Assembly: GCF_902859735.1 (NCBI RefSeq)
Contig: NZ_CADIJY010000002.1
Coordinates: 62,001-126,000 of the forward strand
Direction of reading: 5' to 3'
DNA length: 64,000 bases
Source: Achromobacter aegrifaciens
GTDB taxonomy: Bacteria; Pseudomonadota; Gammaproteobacteria; Burkholderiales; Burkholderiaceae_B
A program made the translations under genes and the position numbers. Positions 39,677-48,563 of this stretch are shown here, in pieces; position 1 is the stretch's first letter; each line of letters starts with the position of its first letter. A model generated the notes under the pieces. That model made no database searches, was not told where the DNA came from, and saw only the letters and a program-made list of their open reading frames with translations.

Positions 39677-40414
39677 CTACGCGGGTGCGTAGGCGTCCAG
39701 AAAGCGCCGCAGGAGGCCGCCCGCGACGGGCGTGGCGCGGACATTGGCGGACAGCCCCGGGACGTCGAGATTTTCAGCCGCATAGCGGCGGCCGAAGCGT
39801 TCCAGATGGGCGCGGATGAAGTCAGGGCCAAATTCGGGATGGAACTGGGTCGAGAACACGTTGCGGCCGATGCGGATCATCTGGTGTTCGTCCAGGTCCG
39901 AGCGCGCCAGCACGGCGGCGCCAGGCGGCGGCTGCAGCACGGTCTGCGCATGCAGCATCTGGGCGGGGAAGGTGGACGGCAGTCCGGCCAGCAGCTTGTC
40001 GCCGGCCGCGGGCGGCAGCAGTTCCACGGTCTGGGTGCCGACTTCGCGCCCGGCGGGGTTGTAGCCGACCTTGCCGCCCAGCGCGTAGGCCAGCAACTGA
40101 TGGCCGTAGCAGACGCCGAACATGGGCAGGCCGGCTGCGGCGGCTTCGCGCAGCCAGGCGGCGGTGTCCTCGCTCCAGGGTTCCTTGTCGGTCACCATGG
40201 CGGGCGAACCCGTGATCAGCGCGGCGCGATAACGGGCGGGAGCCTGCGGCCGCTTGCCTTCATGGACGGGCACGATTTCCATGGCCTCGGCGGTCAGGCC
40301 GGCGGCCTGCGCGAGTTGTTCGGCATAGCCGCCGAACTGGCTTTTGAGCGTGTCGTCCGGATCGCCGGTGTGCAGGATCAGGACGGGGAGAGCGGTGGGT
40401 ATTGCAGCGGTCAT
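39677..40414 (-). CDS. Class I glutamine amidotransferase-like protein
   Basis: 245 residues from the ATG at 40414. The nucleophile Cys is in P-M-F-G-V-C-Y-G-H-Q-L-L-A, and the His-Glu pair in F-S-T-Q-F-H-P-E-F-G. It resembles stand-alone GMP-synthase-like GATases (YfeJ type) whose acceptor is unknown. A GTG start at 40477 would add a poorly conserved leader. It lies 101 nt upstream of the Ada-like gene on the same strand; the two may be cotranscribed, but no functional link is evident. Confidence 0.9.
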   Translation of the reverse strand: MTAAIPTALPVLILHTGDPDDTLKSQFGGYAEQLAQAAGLTAEAMEIVPVHEGKRPQAPARYRAALITGSPAMVTDKEPWSEDTAAWLREAAAAGLPMFGVCYGHQLLAYALGGKVGYNPAGREVGTQTVELLPPAAGDKLLAGLPSTFPAQMLHAQTVLQPPPGAAVLARSDLDEHQMIRIGRNVFSTQFHPEFGPDFIRAHLERFGRRYAAENLDVPGLSANVRATPVAGGLLRRFLDAYAPA

Positions 40415-40583
40415 TGGGGGCTTGTGCGTAAAGGATGCGGGCGCCGGGTTCCAGGGGGAGATCCACCGCCAGCGCACATCATAATCCAGCCCTCCGATCC
40501 GTGATGAAAGGCGCTTTTCCGTTCCGTCCCGGAAATACGTACAATTCCGCTCAGAGACTCATCCTTTCGGGCGAACGAAGACT

Positions 40584-41018
40584 ATGTGGATTTGGCTGGG
40601 ATTGGCTGCGCTGGCCCTGATCGGGGAATTGGCGACCGGCACTTTCTATCTGCTGCTGGTGGCCCTGGGGCTGGCGGCGGGGGGCGTGGCCGCATGGTTC
40701 GGCACAGGCCTGGAATGGCAACTGGTAGGCTGCGGCATCGTGCTGCTGCTGGGTTTGCTGGTGCTGCGCAAGACCCGCGTGCTGAAAAAGCGCGAGGTCG
40801 ATTCCGCCCGCAACGCCGACGTCAACCTGGACATCGGCCAGACGGTGTCGGTAGAAGCCTGGTCCGACCAGGGCACCGCGCGCGTCTGGTACCGCGGCGC
40901 GCACTGGCAGGCAGAGCTGGCCCAGGGCCAGCCGCCTGTGGCCGGAGAACAAACCATCATCGAAATGCGCGGCTCGATCCTGGTGCTGGCCCCCAGGGGC
41001 GTGCCGGGTTCGGTCTGA
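40584..41018 (+). CDS. NfeD family membrane protein
   Basis: 144 residues. Two or three N-terminal membrane helices (about 4-60) are followed by a C-terminal OB-fold domain (about 85-140) beginning I-G-Q-T-V-S-V-E. Short NfeD proteins act with SPFH/stomatin partners in membrane microdomains. The next gene, 97 nt downstream, is an SPFH protein, the classical pairing. Confidence 0.9.
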   Translation: MWIWLGLAALALIGELATGTFYLLLVALGLAAGGVAAWFGTGLEWQLVGCGIVLLLGLLVLRKTRVLKKREVDSARNADVNLDIGQTVSVEAWSDQGTARVWYRGAHWQAELAQGQPPVAGEQTIIEMRGSILVLAPRGVPGSV

Positions 41019-41115
41019 CGAAGGCCATCCCGCCGCGGGCGGGACCGGCTGCGGGCGTCCGCAAGGTCCGGACGTTTCCCGCATATGTATTTACCAGAAG
41101 GAGAGGCTCCGAATC

Positions 41116-42045
41116 ATGATGATCGATACATCCACCATCGTCCTGCTCGTCATCGTCGCGCTGGCGATACTGATAGTCATCAAGGCGATCGCCATCGTGC
41201 CTCAGCAGCACGCCTGGGTGGTCGAGCGCCTGGGCAAGTTCGACCGGGTCCTGTCGCCCGGCGCGGGCTTCGTCATTCCGTTCATCGAGCGCGTGTCGTA
41301 CAAGCACTCGCTCAAGGAAATCCCGCTGGACGTGCCCAGCCAGGTCTGCATCACGCGCGACAACACGCAGCTGCAGGTCGACGGCGTGCTGTATTTCCAG
41401 GTGACCGATCCGATGCGCGCGTCGTATGGCTCGTCGAACTACATCTCGGCCATCACCCAGCTGGCGCAGACGACCCTGCGTTCGGTCATCGGCAAGATGG
41501 AACTGGACCGCACCTTCGAAGAGCGCGACTCCATCAACAGCAACATCGTCTCTTCGCTGGACGAGGCGGCGCTGAACTGGGGCGTGAAGGTGCTGCGCTA
41601 CGAGATCAAGGACTTGACGCCGCCCAACGAGATCCTGCGCGCGATGCAGGCGCAGATCACCGCCGAACGTGAAAAGCGCGCGCTGATCGCGGCCTCGGAA
41701 GGCCGCCGCCAGGAACAGATCAATATCGCCACCGGCGAGCGCGAAGCCGCCATCGCCCGTTCCGAAGGCGAGAAGCAGGCCCAGATCAACCAGGCCCAGG
41801 GCGAGGCCGCCGCGGTGCTGGCGATCGCCGAGGCCACCGCCAAGGCCATCACCCAGGTGGCGGACTCCGTGCGCCAGCCGGGCGGCATGGAAGCGGTGAA
41901 CCTGAAGGTGGCCGAGCGCTACGTCGAGGCCTTCGGCAATGTCGCCAAGGAAGGCAACACCTTGATCCTGCCGGCGAATCTGGCGGATGTGGGCGGCATG
42001 ATCGCCTCCGCCATGACCATCGTGAAGTCCACCCGCAACAGCTGA
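41116..42045 (+). CDS. SPFH/band 7 (QmcA-like) membrane protein
   Basis: 309 residues. One N-terminal membrane helix (about 7-27) is followed by the SPFH domain with I-V-P-Q-Q-H-A-W-V-V-E-R-L-G-K-F-D and L-D-V-P-S-Q-V-C-I-T-R-D-N. A long Ala/Glu/Gln-rich coiled coil (about 190-245) with E-K-R-A-L-I-A-A-S-E-G precedes the C-terminus. Stomatin-like proteins of this group form large membrane rings that recruit proteases such as FtsH. Two adjacent ATG codons leave the start open by one residue. Partner of the NfeD gene upstream. Confidence 0.93.
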   Translation: MMIDTSTIVLLVIVALAILIVIKAIAIVPQQHAWVVERLGKFDRVLSPGAGFVIPFIERVSYKHSLKEIPLDVPSQVCITRDNTQLQVDGVLYFQVTDPMRASYGSSNYISAITQLAQTTLRSVIGKMELDRTFEERDSINSNIVSSLDEAALNWGVKVLRYEIKDLTPPNEILRAMQAQITAEREKRALIAASEGRRQEQINIATGEREAAIARSEGEKQAQINQAQGEAAAVLAIAEATAKAITQVADSVRQPGGMEAVNLKVAERYVEAFGNVAKEGNTLILPANLADVGGMIASAMTIVKSTRNS

Positions 42046-42070
42046 TAACCGCGCCTGGCGGCGCCTGACG

Positions 42071-43258
42071 ATGATCGCTCCCGTTAACTTGCTTTTGATA
42101 GCAGCATTGGCGGGAGTGCTTGCGCTGTGCGTGCTGGGGTCGCTGGCCCGCAGCGGCATGGCGGGCATCAAGGAGGCGATACGCGCCAACCTGCTGACGC
42201 TGGCGGCTTTCGGGCTTTACGCCTTCCAGGTCACCGAGGCGCCGCTGTGGGTGTCGGTGATGGCGGCGAACACCGCCGTTGCCCTGGCGCTTTGCGCCTA
42301 TTACACGGGATTGCGCCGGCTGGTCGGCCTGACCGTGCCCAAGCGTCTCATGGCGCTGGCTTCCTGTACGGCGCTGCTGGCGCTGGCGTACTACACCTAT
42401 ATCGATCCCCAGGTCGGGCCGCGCATGGTGGTCATGTCCTGGCTGATGTTCGGGTTCATGGTGGCCATCGCCATGACGGTCAAGCGCGGCATGCCGATGA
42501 ACCGGTCGCGCTACAGCTACCATTTCGTGCGCGTGGTGGCCCTGATCTCCGCGCTGGTGTGCGCAACGCGGGCCGTCGTCTACATGTTCGACATCGCCAT
42601 CGCGCAGGCCCTGCTGCTGCCTACGGCATGGAACGTCGCGTTCATGACGCTGGGCGTGCTGACGATGCCATGCCTGACCCTGGGCACCATCATGATCATC
42701 CACGACCGCATGCTGGCCGACCGCGAACAGGAGGCCAGCACCGACTTCCTGACGGGCCTGATGTCGCGCAAGGCGTGGTGGCTGCAGGCCGAGCGCTATT
42801 GCGCCCAGGCGCTGCGCACGCGGCGGCCGCTGACGCTGCTGTTGCTGGATATCGACTATTTCAAGCGCATCAACGATACCCATGGCCACGCGGCCGGGGA
42901 TGCGGTGCTGCGCCATTTCGGCCTGCTGGCGACCGCCACGCTGCGCACTGGCGACCACGTCGGGCGCGTCGGCGGCGAGGAGTTCGCGGTGCTGTTTCCG
43001 GACATGCGCAGCGATGCAGTGATGGATGTGGCGGAGCGGCTGCTGGATTCGGTGCGGCGCACGCCCTGTGCGCACGGCGGCAGCACCATTTCCTATACGT
43101 TCAGCGCCGGAGTCGCGGACTGGATGCCCGGCGAGAGCCTGCAGGCGTTTTTCGAGCGGACCGACCGCAAGTTGTATGCGTCCAAGTCGGCCGGGCGCAA
43201 CCGCATCACGGGACCGGGGCAGGAGGCCGAGCGCCAGACGCTGCCCGAGGCCGCCTGA
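42071..43258 (+). CDS. Membrane diguanylate cyclase (GGDEF)
   Basis: 395 residues. The N-terminal half (about 1-215) has about six membrane helices and no recognised ligand domain. The C-terminal GGDEF domain (about 220-380) has L-D-I-D-Y-F-K-R-I-N-D-T-H-G-H and an active site G-G-E-E-F. An R-T-G-D inhibitory I-site lies exactly five residues before G-G-E-E-F, so both activity and product inhibition are expected. It makes c-di-GMP, which usually favours sessile growth. It begins 26 nt after the SPFH gene and converges with smpB. Confidence 0.93.
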   Translation: MIAPVNLLLIAALAGVLALCVLGSLARSGMAGIKEAIRANLLTLAAFGLYAFQVTEAPLWVSVMAANTAVALALCAYYTGLRRLVGLTVPKRLMALASCTALLALAYYTYIDPQVGPRMVVMSWLMFGFMVAIAMTVKRGMPMNRSRYSYHFVRVVALISALVCATRAVVYMFDIAIAQALLLPTAWNVAFMTLGVLTMPCLTLGTIMIIHDRMLADREQEASTDFLTGLMSRKAWWLQAERYCAQALRTRRPLTLLLLDIDYFKRINDTHGHAAGDAVLRHFGLLATATLRTGDHVGRVGGEEFAVLFPDMRSDAVMDVAERLLDSVRRTPCAHGGSTISYTFSAGVADWMPGESLQAFFERTDRKLYASKSAGRNRITGPGQEAERQTLPEAA

Positions 43259-43732
43259 TCAGTCGTCCTTGCCCTTGCGCGGGGCGCGGGTGTCGTGCTT
43301 CATCATGCGCTCTTTCTCGCGCTGCCAGTCTTTCTCGCGCGCGGTATCGCGCTTGTCGAACAGCTTCTTGCCGCGGCCCAGCGCGAAGTCCAGCTTGATG
43401 CGCCCGTTCTTGTAGTGCAGGTTGAGCGGCACCAGCGTGTAGCCGCGTTGCTCGACCTTGCCGATGAGCTTGCTGATTTCCTCGGCCTTGAGCAGCAGCT
43501 TGCGCGTGCGCATGGCGTCGGGGTGGATATGGGTGGAGGCCGTGGGCAGGGGGCTGACGTGCATGCCCAGCAGGTAGAGCTCGCCGTCGCGCACGATGAC
43601 GTAGCTTTCCTTGAGCTGCACGCGGCCATCGCGGATCGCCTTGACTTCCCAGCCTTGCAGCACCAGGCCGGCCTCGTAGCGGTCTTCGATGAAATAGTCG
43701 TGCGTGGCCTTGCGATTGTCGATAATGCTCAT
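43259..43732 (-). CDS. smpB: SsrA-binding protein SmpB
   Basis: 157 residues. Core [34 protein letters not shown], and a basic C-terminal tail (K-D-W-Q-R-E-K-E-R). With tmRNA it rescues stalled ribosomes. Divergent from ratA-rnfH, an arrangement seen in many proteobacteria. The tmRNA gene itself is not in this window. Confidence 0.97.
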   Translation of the reverse strand: MSIIDNRKATHDYFIEDRYEAGLVLQGWEVKAIRDGRVQLKESYVIVRDGELYLLGMHVSPLPTASTHIHPDAMRTRKLLLKAEEISKLIGKVEQRGYTLVPLNLHYKNGRIKLDFALGRGKKLFDKRDTAREKDWQREKERMMKHDTRAPRKGKDD

Positions 43733-43836
43733 AAAGCCCTTGTGCCTGGGTGCCGCGGGCCCGCGCTAGGCGTATTTTGGCCCCAGGTCGTGTTGTGCCG
43801 GTAAAATCGTGCCATTCTAGCCATTTGCGATAGTCG

Positions 43837-44271
43837 ATGCACAAAGTACAACGATCCGTCCTGGTGCCTTACAGCGCCGCCCAGATGTTCGATCTGGTCG
43901 CCGACGTGGAGAAGTACCCCGAGTTCATGCCCTGGTGCGGCGGCGCCGAGGTGCAGACCCGCGACGAGCACGGCATGCAGGCCTCCATCCTGATCAGCTT
44001 CGCGGGCATGAAGCAGCGCTTCACCACCCGCAACACCCATGCCTATCCCGACCGGATCGACCTGGAACTGGTCGACGGCCCGTTCTCCAGCCTGGTCGGG
44101 CACTGGGAGTTCCAGCCGCTGGCCGAGGACGCCTGCAAGGTCCTGTTCACCATGGAGTACGCGTTTTCCAACCGCGCGCTGGAAATGGTGGTGGGCCCGG
44201 TGTTCAACCGCATCGCCACCAGCTTCATCGATTCCTTCACCAAGCGCGCGCAGGCCAAGTATGGCGAATGA
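43837..44271 (+). CDS. ratA: RatA / COQ10-like START-domain protein
   Basis: 144 residues, one START/polyketide-cyclase-like domain opening V-Q-R-S-V-L-V-P-Y-S-A-A-Q-M-F-D-L-V-A-D-V-E-K-Y-P-E-F-M-P-W-C. In E. coli this family was described as a toxin that blocks 70S assembly, while homologues bind ubiquinone (COQ10). The housekeeping lipid-binding role is at least as likely. A TAAAAT box (43802-43807) lies 30 nt upstream. It overlaps rnfH by 11 nt. Confidence 0.9.
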   Translation: MHKVQRSVLVPYSAAQMFDLVADVEKYPEFMPWCGGAEVQTRDEHGMQASILISFAGMKQRFTTRNTHAYPDRIDLELVDGPFSSLVGHWEFQPLAEDACKVLFTMEYAFSNRALEMVVGPVFNRIATSFIDSFTKRAQAKYGE

Positions 44272-44605
44272 GCCGTCCGCGGCGCAGATCGGCGTCAGCG
44301 TTTGTTATGCCCTGCCGGGCCATGTCTGGCTGCGTGAATTGCGCCTGCCCGACGGCGCCACGGTGGCCGACGCGCTCGCGGCCAGCGGCTTTGCCCAGGC
44401 TTTTCCGGTGGTGCAGCCCTGGAGCCGGGGCGTGGGTATTTTCGGACGCGCCACCGAGCCGCAGGCCAGGCTGGCCGATGGCGACCGGGTGGAAATCTAC
44501 CGCGGCCTGAGTTTCGATCCCAAGGAATCGCGGCGCCGCCGCGCCGAACACCGCCGCGCCAAGACGGCCAAGAACGGCAGGGTGCGCCCGGCCGGGCTGC
44601 TGTAG
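44261..44605 (+). CDS. rnfH: RnfH family ubiquitin-like protein
   Basis: 114 residues from the ATG at 44261 inside the ratA 3' end. A beta-grasp domain (about 8-90) contains A-L-P-G-H-V-W-L-R-E-L-R-L-P-D-G-A-T-V-A-D-A-L and G-D-R-V-E-I-Y-R-G-L-S-F-D-P-K-E-S-R-R-R-R-A, the RnfH signature. The C-terminus is basic. Often named RatB as the partner of RatA; molecular role unproven. Followed by a short GC hairpin (44622-44636). Confidence 0.9.
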   Translation: MANEPSAAQIGVSVCYALPGHVWLRELRLPDGATVADALAASGFAQAFPVVQPWSRGVGIFGRATEPQARLADGDRVEIYRGLSFDPKESRRRRAEHRRAKTAKNGRVRPAGLL

Positions 44606-44701
44606 GGAAGCGCTCCGAGGGGGGGCGCGCCGCCCCGCACAATGTCGCAAATAGGACAAATTCCTTTGCCGCTTCCGGCGTAACATAGGCACCGTCACGC
44701 A

Positions 44702-44719
44702 TTTACGTTTACGTCAACG
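44702..44719 (+). promoter_or_regulatory. LiuR-like (MerR family) operator before the valine operon
   Basis: TTTACGTTTACGTCAACG, about 82 bp before the first gene. It resembles the TTTACGTTAACGTAAA type of site used by LiuR, the MerR-type regulator of branched-chain amino acid breakdown in proteobacteria. A CAAAAT -10-like hexamer follows at 44726-44731. No MerR gene is in the window. Confidence 0.5.
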
Positions 44720-44800
44720 TCATGTCAAAATCGACGAGCTGGCGTTCACGAGACGGCAGCAACGCCAACAGACAATATTCAGTACAACAGGAGACAGGCT

Positions 44801-45955
44801 GTGGACTTGGAACTGACCGACGAGCAACGCGCTTTTGCGCAGGCGGCGCGCGACTACGCCGAGGGCGAACTGGCGCCCAACGCGGCGCGCTGGGACGCCG
44901 AAGGCATCTTCCCGCGCGAGGCCTTCGCCCGTGCGGGCGAAATGGGTTTTTGCGCCATCTATGCCAGCGAGGACATCGGCGGGCTGGGCCTGCCGCGCCT
45001 GGATGCCACCCTGGTGTTCGAGGAAATGGCGGCGGTCGACCCGTCGACCACGGCCTTTCTCACGATCCACAACATGGCCACCTGGATGGTCGGCAAGTGG
45101 GGCCAGCCCGCGCTGCGCGAAGCCTGGGGGCCGTTGCTGGCCAGCGGCCAGAAGTTGGCGTCCTATTGCCTGACCGAGCCGGGCGCCGGTTCGGACGCCG
45201 CATCGCTGTCGACCCGGGCGCAGCGCCAGGGCGATGACTACATCGTCAACGGCGCCAAGGCCTTCATTTCGGGCGGCGGCGACACAGACCTGCTGGTGGT
45301 CATGGCGCGCACCGGCGGCGAGGGCGCGGGCGGCATCAGCGCGTTCGCCATTCCGGCCGACAGCGAGGGCATAGGCTATGGCCGCAAGGAAGAGAAGATG
45401 GGCTGGAACAGCCAGTCCACGCGCCCCATCACCTTCGAGAACGTGCGCGTGCCGGCGGCCAACATGCTGGGCCAGGAGGGCGAGGGCTTCAAGATCGCCA
45501 TGAAGGGCCTGGACGGCGGACGCATCAACATCGGCACCTGCTCGGTGGGCGCGGCGCAAGGCGCGCTGGACGCCGCCCGGCGCTACATGGACGAACGGCG
45601 GCAGTTCAACCGCCGCCTGGCCGAGTTCCAGGCGCTGCAATTCAAGCTGGCCGACATGGCGACGCACCTGGTGGCGGCGCGCCAGATGGTGCGCCTGGCG
45701 GCCTGCAAGCTGGATGCGGGGGCGCCGGACGCGGCGACCTACTGCGCCATGGCCAAGCGCTTCGCCACCGACATGGGTTTCCAGATCTGCCTGGACGCGC
45801 AACAGATCCACGGCGGCTACGGATACCTGCGGGACTATCCCTTGGAGCGTCTGGTGCGCGATACTCGCGTTCATCAGATTCTGGAGGGGACCAACGAGAT
45901 CATGCGCGTGATCATCGCCCGCCAATTGTTGGAAAAAGGAGCCGACATAAGATGA
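44801..45955 (+). CDS. Acyl-CoA dehydrogenase, probably isobutyryl-CoA dehydrogenase
   Basis: 384 residues from a GTG with AGGAGA upstream. Standard fold with Y-C-L-T-E-P-G-A-G-S-D-A and the catalytic Glu in place (L-E-G-T-N-E-I-M-R, about residue 362). In this operon (3-hydroxyisobutyryl-CoA hydrolase and 3-hydroxyisobutyrate dehydrogenase follow) the likely reaction is isobutyryl-CoA to methacrylyl-CoA in valine breakdown, with ETF as acceptor. Its ATGA overlaps the next gene. Confidence 0.92.
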   Translation: MDLELTDEQRAFAQAARDYAEGELAPNAARWDAEGIFPREAFARAGEMGFCAIYASEDIGGLGLPRLDATLVFEEMAAVDPSTTAFLTIHNMATWMVGKWGQPALREAWGPLLASGQKLASYCLTEPGAGSDAASLSTRAQRQGDDYIVNGAKAFISGGGDTDLLVVMARTGGEGAGGISAFAIPADSEGIGYGRKEEKMGWNSQSTRPITFENVRVPAANMLGQEGEGFKIAMKGLDGGRINIGTCSVGAAQGALDAARRYMDERRQFNRRLAEFQALQFKLADMATHLVAARQMVRLAACKLDAGAPDAATYCAMAKRFATDMGFQICLDAQQIHGGYGYLRDYPLERLVRDTRVHQILEGTNEIMRVIIARQLLEKGADIR

Positions 45956-47127
45956 ATGCACCGGTGCTGTTCGAAGAAAAAACCGCTGCCAATGGAGTAC
46001 GGTTCGGGATCGCGACGCTGAATTCGCCGCAGACCCTGAACGGCCTGTCGCTGGAAATGGTGGACCTGCTGGCCGAACGGCTGGACGCCTGGGCCCGCGA
46101 TCCCGGCGTGGCCCTGGTGGTCCTGCAGGGTGCGGGCGACAAGGCCTTCTGCGCGGGCGGAGACCTGCATGGCCTGTACCGCAGCATGACGGAAAACGCC
46201 GGCAAGCCGGGCTGGAACAACGCCTACGCGCGCCGCTTCTTCGAGCACGAGTACCGGCTGGACTACCGCATCCACACCTATCCCAAGCCGGTGCTGTGCT
46301 GGGGCCATGGCATCGTCATGGGCGGCGGCATCGGCCTGATGATGGGCGCCAGCCACCGCGTGGTCAGCGAGACCTCGCGCCTGGCGATGCCGGAGGTCAC
46401 GATCGGCCTGTTTCCGGACGTGGGCGGCAGCTGGCTGCTGAACCGCATGTCAGGCAGGATCGGACTGTTCCTGGCCTTGACCGGCGCGCAGCTGGGTACG
46501 TCGGACGCTTTCTTCGCGGGCCTGGCGGACTTCCGCCTGGATCACGCGGATTGGCCCAAGCTGCTGGCTTCGCTGGAAGAGCAGCCCTGGGCCGGCCAGG
46601 CGGCCGGCGCGGCGGAGGATGCCATTCCTCCGCGCGCGATCAACGACGGCCTGCTGCGCCGCGCCCTGACGGCGCTGGAGCCCAAGACGCCGCTGGCGCC
46701 GGGCAACTTGCGGCAGCACTCGTTCCTGATCAACAGCCTGTGCAGCGGCAATCGCCTGGACGACATCTACGAAGAACTGGCCGCGCTGAAGGACCACGAG
46801 GATCCGTGGCTGGCGCGCGCGGCGCAGACGATGCTGGCCGGCTCGCCCGGATCGGTGCGCCTGTCGTTCGCGCTGCAGCAGCGGCTGCGCCTGCGCTCGC
46901 TGGACGACGTTTTCCGTGCCGAGTACATCGCGGCGCTGGCCTGCACCGCCCATGGCGATTTCGCCGAGGGCATCCGCGCCTTGCTGATCGACAAGGACAA
47001 GAAGCCGCGCTGGAATCCCGCCGTCATCGACATGGCGACCGACGCCTGGGTGCAGAAATTCTTTGACGAACCCTGGCCCGAGGGCGAGCCCCACCCGTTG
47101 GCGGACCTGGGCCAGGAAGGCCGCTAG
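45952..47127 (+). CDS. 3-hydroxyisobutyryl-CoA hydrolase (crotonase superfamily)
   Basis: 391 residues, longer than a simple enoyl-CoA hydratase and of the length of HIBYL-CoA hydrolases. Key segments: C-A-G-G-D-L-H-G-L-Y, the oxyanion H-G-I-V-M-G-G-G-I-G-L-M, and the M-P-E-V-T-I-G-L-F-P-D-V-G-G-S motif, whose Glu and Asp are used by the hydrolase. The C-terminal extension (about 250-390) is typical. It releases 3-hydroxyisobutyrate from its CoA ester, the substrate of the next enzyme. GGAG before the start; ATGA overlap with the dehydrogenase. Confidence 0.93.
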   Translation: MNAPVLFEEKTAANGVRFGIATLNSPQTLNGLSLEMVDLLAERLDAWARDPGVALVVLQGAGDKAFCAGGDLHGLYRSMTENAGKPGWNNAYARRFFEHEYRLDYRIHTYPKPVLCWGHGIVMGGGIGLMMGASHRVVSETSRLAMPEVTIGLFPDVGGSWLLNRMSGRIGLFLALTGAQLGTSDAFFAGLADFRLDHADWPKLLASLEEQPWAGQAAGAAEDAIPPRAINDGLLRRALTALEPKTPLAPGNLRQHSFLINSLCSGNRLDDIYEELAALKDHEDPWLARAAQTMLAGSPGSVRLSFALQQRLRLRSLDDVFRAEYIAALACTAHGDFAEGIRALLIDKDKKPRWNPAVIDMATDAWVQKFFDEPWPEGEPHPLADLGQEGR

Positions 47128-47136
47128 GCGCCACGC

Positions 47137-47157
47137 GGCGGCGGACCGGCCGCCGCC
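47137..47157 (+). repeat. GC hairpin before mmsB
   Basis: GGCGGCGG-ACCGG-CCGCCGCC in the 100-nt spacer between the hydrolase and mmsB genes. No U-tract; may separate expression levels or protect mRNA. Confidence 0.4.
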
Positions 47158-47227
47158 CGCCGGCGCGGCAACGCTAGTACCACGATGGTTTCACACCTAT
47201 AGCAATAGCAACAGGAGACAAGACATC

Positions 47228-48118
47228 ATGAGCAGCATCGCGTTTATCGGTTTGGGCAATATGGGCGCGCCCATGGCATTGAATCTGGTCAAGGCCGGAC
47301 ATAGCGTGACGGTTTTCGATCTGGTGCCGGCAGCGGTGAAGACCCTGACGGACGCCGGCGCCCGCGCCGCCGCGTCCGCTTCGGAAGCCGTCAAGGGCGC
47401 CGAGGTGGTGGTTTCGATGCTGCCCGCCAGCAAGCACGTCGAAGGGCTGTACCTGGGCGAGGACCTGCTGGGCAAGATCCCGTCCAGCGCGCTGGTCATC
47501 GAATGCAGCACCATCGCGCCGGACTCGGCGCGTAAGGTGGCGCAGGCGGCCGAGGTGCGCGGCATCGCCATGATCGACGCGCCGGTGTCCGGCGGCACGG
47601 GTGGCGCAGCAGCCGGCACGCTGACCTTCATCGTCGGCGGCCAGGCCGCGGCGCTGGAGCGCGCCCGTCCGGTGCTGGAAAAAATGGGCAAGAACATTTT
47701 CCACGCAGGCCCGGCCGGCGCCGGCCAGGTGGCCAAGATCTGCAACAACATGCTGTTGGGCATCCTGATGGCGGGCACCTCCGAAGCCCTGGCCCTGGGC
47801 GTGGCCAACGGGCTGGATCCCAAGGTGCTGTCGGACATCATCGCCAAGAGCTCCGGGCGCAACTGGGCCACGGAACTCTACAACCCCTGGCCCGGCGTGA
47901 TGGAGCACGCGCCGGCCTCCAAGGGCTACGCCGGCGGCTTCGGCGTGGACCTGATGCTCAAGGACCTGGGCCTGGCGGCCGAGGCCGCCCTGTCGGCGCG
48001 CGCCTCGATCCCGCTGGGCGAGCTGGCGCGCAACCTGTATTCGCTGCATAGCTCCGGCGGTTCGGGCAAGCTGGACTTCTCCAGCATCGTCAACCTGGTC
48101 AAGCGCGAGCAGGACTGA
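47228..48118 (+). CDS. mmsB: 3-hydroxyisobutyrate dehydrogenase
   Basis: 296 residues from the ATG at 47228 with AGGAG upstream. Rossmann motif G-L-G-N-M-G-A-P-M-A, substrate motif D-A-P-V-S-G-G-T-G-G-A, and catalytic Lys region A-K-I-C-N-N-M-L-L-G. Oxidises 3-hydroxyisobutyrate to methylmalonate semialdehyde with NAD+. Third gene of the valine operon. mmsA (the semialdehyde dehydrogenase) is not next to it. Confidence 0.95.
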   Translation: MSSIAFIGLGNMGAPMALNLVKAGHSVTVFDLVPAAVKTLTDAGARAAASASEAVKGAEVVVSMLPASKHVEGLYLGEDLLGKIPSSALVIECSTIAPDSARKVAQAAEVRGIAMIDAPVSGGTGGAAAGTLTFIVGGQAAALERARPVLEKMGKNIFHAGPAGAGQVAKICNNMLLGILMAGTSEALALGVANGLDPKVLSDIIAKSSGRNWATELYNPWPGVMEHAPASKGYAGGFGVDLMLKDLGLAAEAALSARASIPLGELARNLYSLHSSGGSGKLDFSSIVNLVKREQD

Positions 48119-48119
48119 C

Positions 48120-48557
48120 ATGGCGTCATCGCAAGCGCCGCTGGACCCGGCCGCCAGGGTCCAGGAGAGCTTCGCCCGGCAAAGCATCATGACATTGCTG
48201 GGTGCGCAACTGGACGTGGTCGAGCCGGGCAGGGTGGACATCGTGCTGCCTTACCGAGCCGACCTGTGCCAGCAGAACGGCTTTCTGCACGCCGGCATTT
48301 CCACGACCATCGCCGACAGCGCCGGCGGCTATGCCGCCTACACGCTGTTTGGGCCTGGCGAGGACGTGCTGACCTCGGAGTTCAAGATGAACTTCCTGGC
48401 GCCCGCCAAGGGTAGCCGCTACGTGGCCAGCGGCCGCGTGGTCAAGCCGGGCAAGCGCCTGTCCGTCTGCCAGGTCGAGGTGCATGCGTACGACGGCGAG
48501 CAAGCCACGCTTTGCGTGATAGGCTTGCTTACCGCGGTGCGCGTGACGCCGCGCTGA
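48120..48557 (+). CDS. PaaI-type hot-dog thioesterase
   Basis: 145 residues, one hot-dog domain with the V-D-I-V-L-P-Y strand and H-A-G-I-S-T-T-I-A-D-S-A-G-G-Y-A-A helix, where the Asp is catalytic in PaaI proteins. It probably hydrolyses a short acyl-CoA. It starts one base after the mmsB stop, so it belongs to the same operon, where it could relieve trapped CoA (for example toxic methacrylyl-CoA); that role is inferred. Confidence 0.9.
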   Translation: MASSQAPLDPAARVQESFARQSIMTLLGAQLDVVEPGRVDIVLPYRADLCQQNGFLHAGISTTIADSAGGYAAYTLFGPGEDVLTSEFKMNFLAPAKGSRYVASGRVVKPGKRLSVCQVEVHAYDGEQATLCVIGLLTAVRVTPR

Positions 48558-48563
48558 ATCCCG

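Noticed and set aside
43756-43767. CGCGGGCCCGCG palindrome in the smpB-ratA spacer
   Set aside because: Pure G+C palindromes of this length are expected by chance in such a GC-rich sequence and no regulator context supports it.
43837-44605. ratA-rnfH as a true toxin-antitoxin system
   Set aside because: RatA is a COQ10-like START protein found throughout proteobacteria next to smpB; RnfH shows no antitoxin features. A housekeeping role is more likely.
44622-44636. GGGGCG-CGC-CGCCCC hairpin after rnfH as terminator
   Set aside because: Six-base stem, no U-tract; too weak to call.
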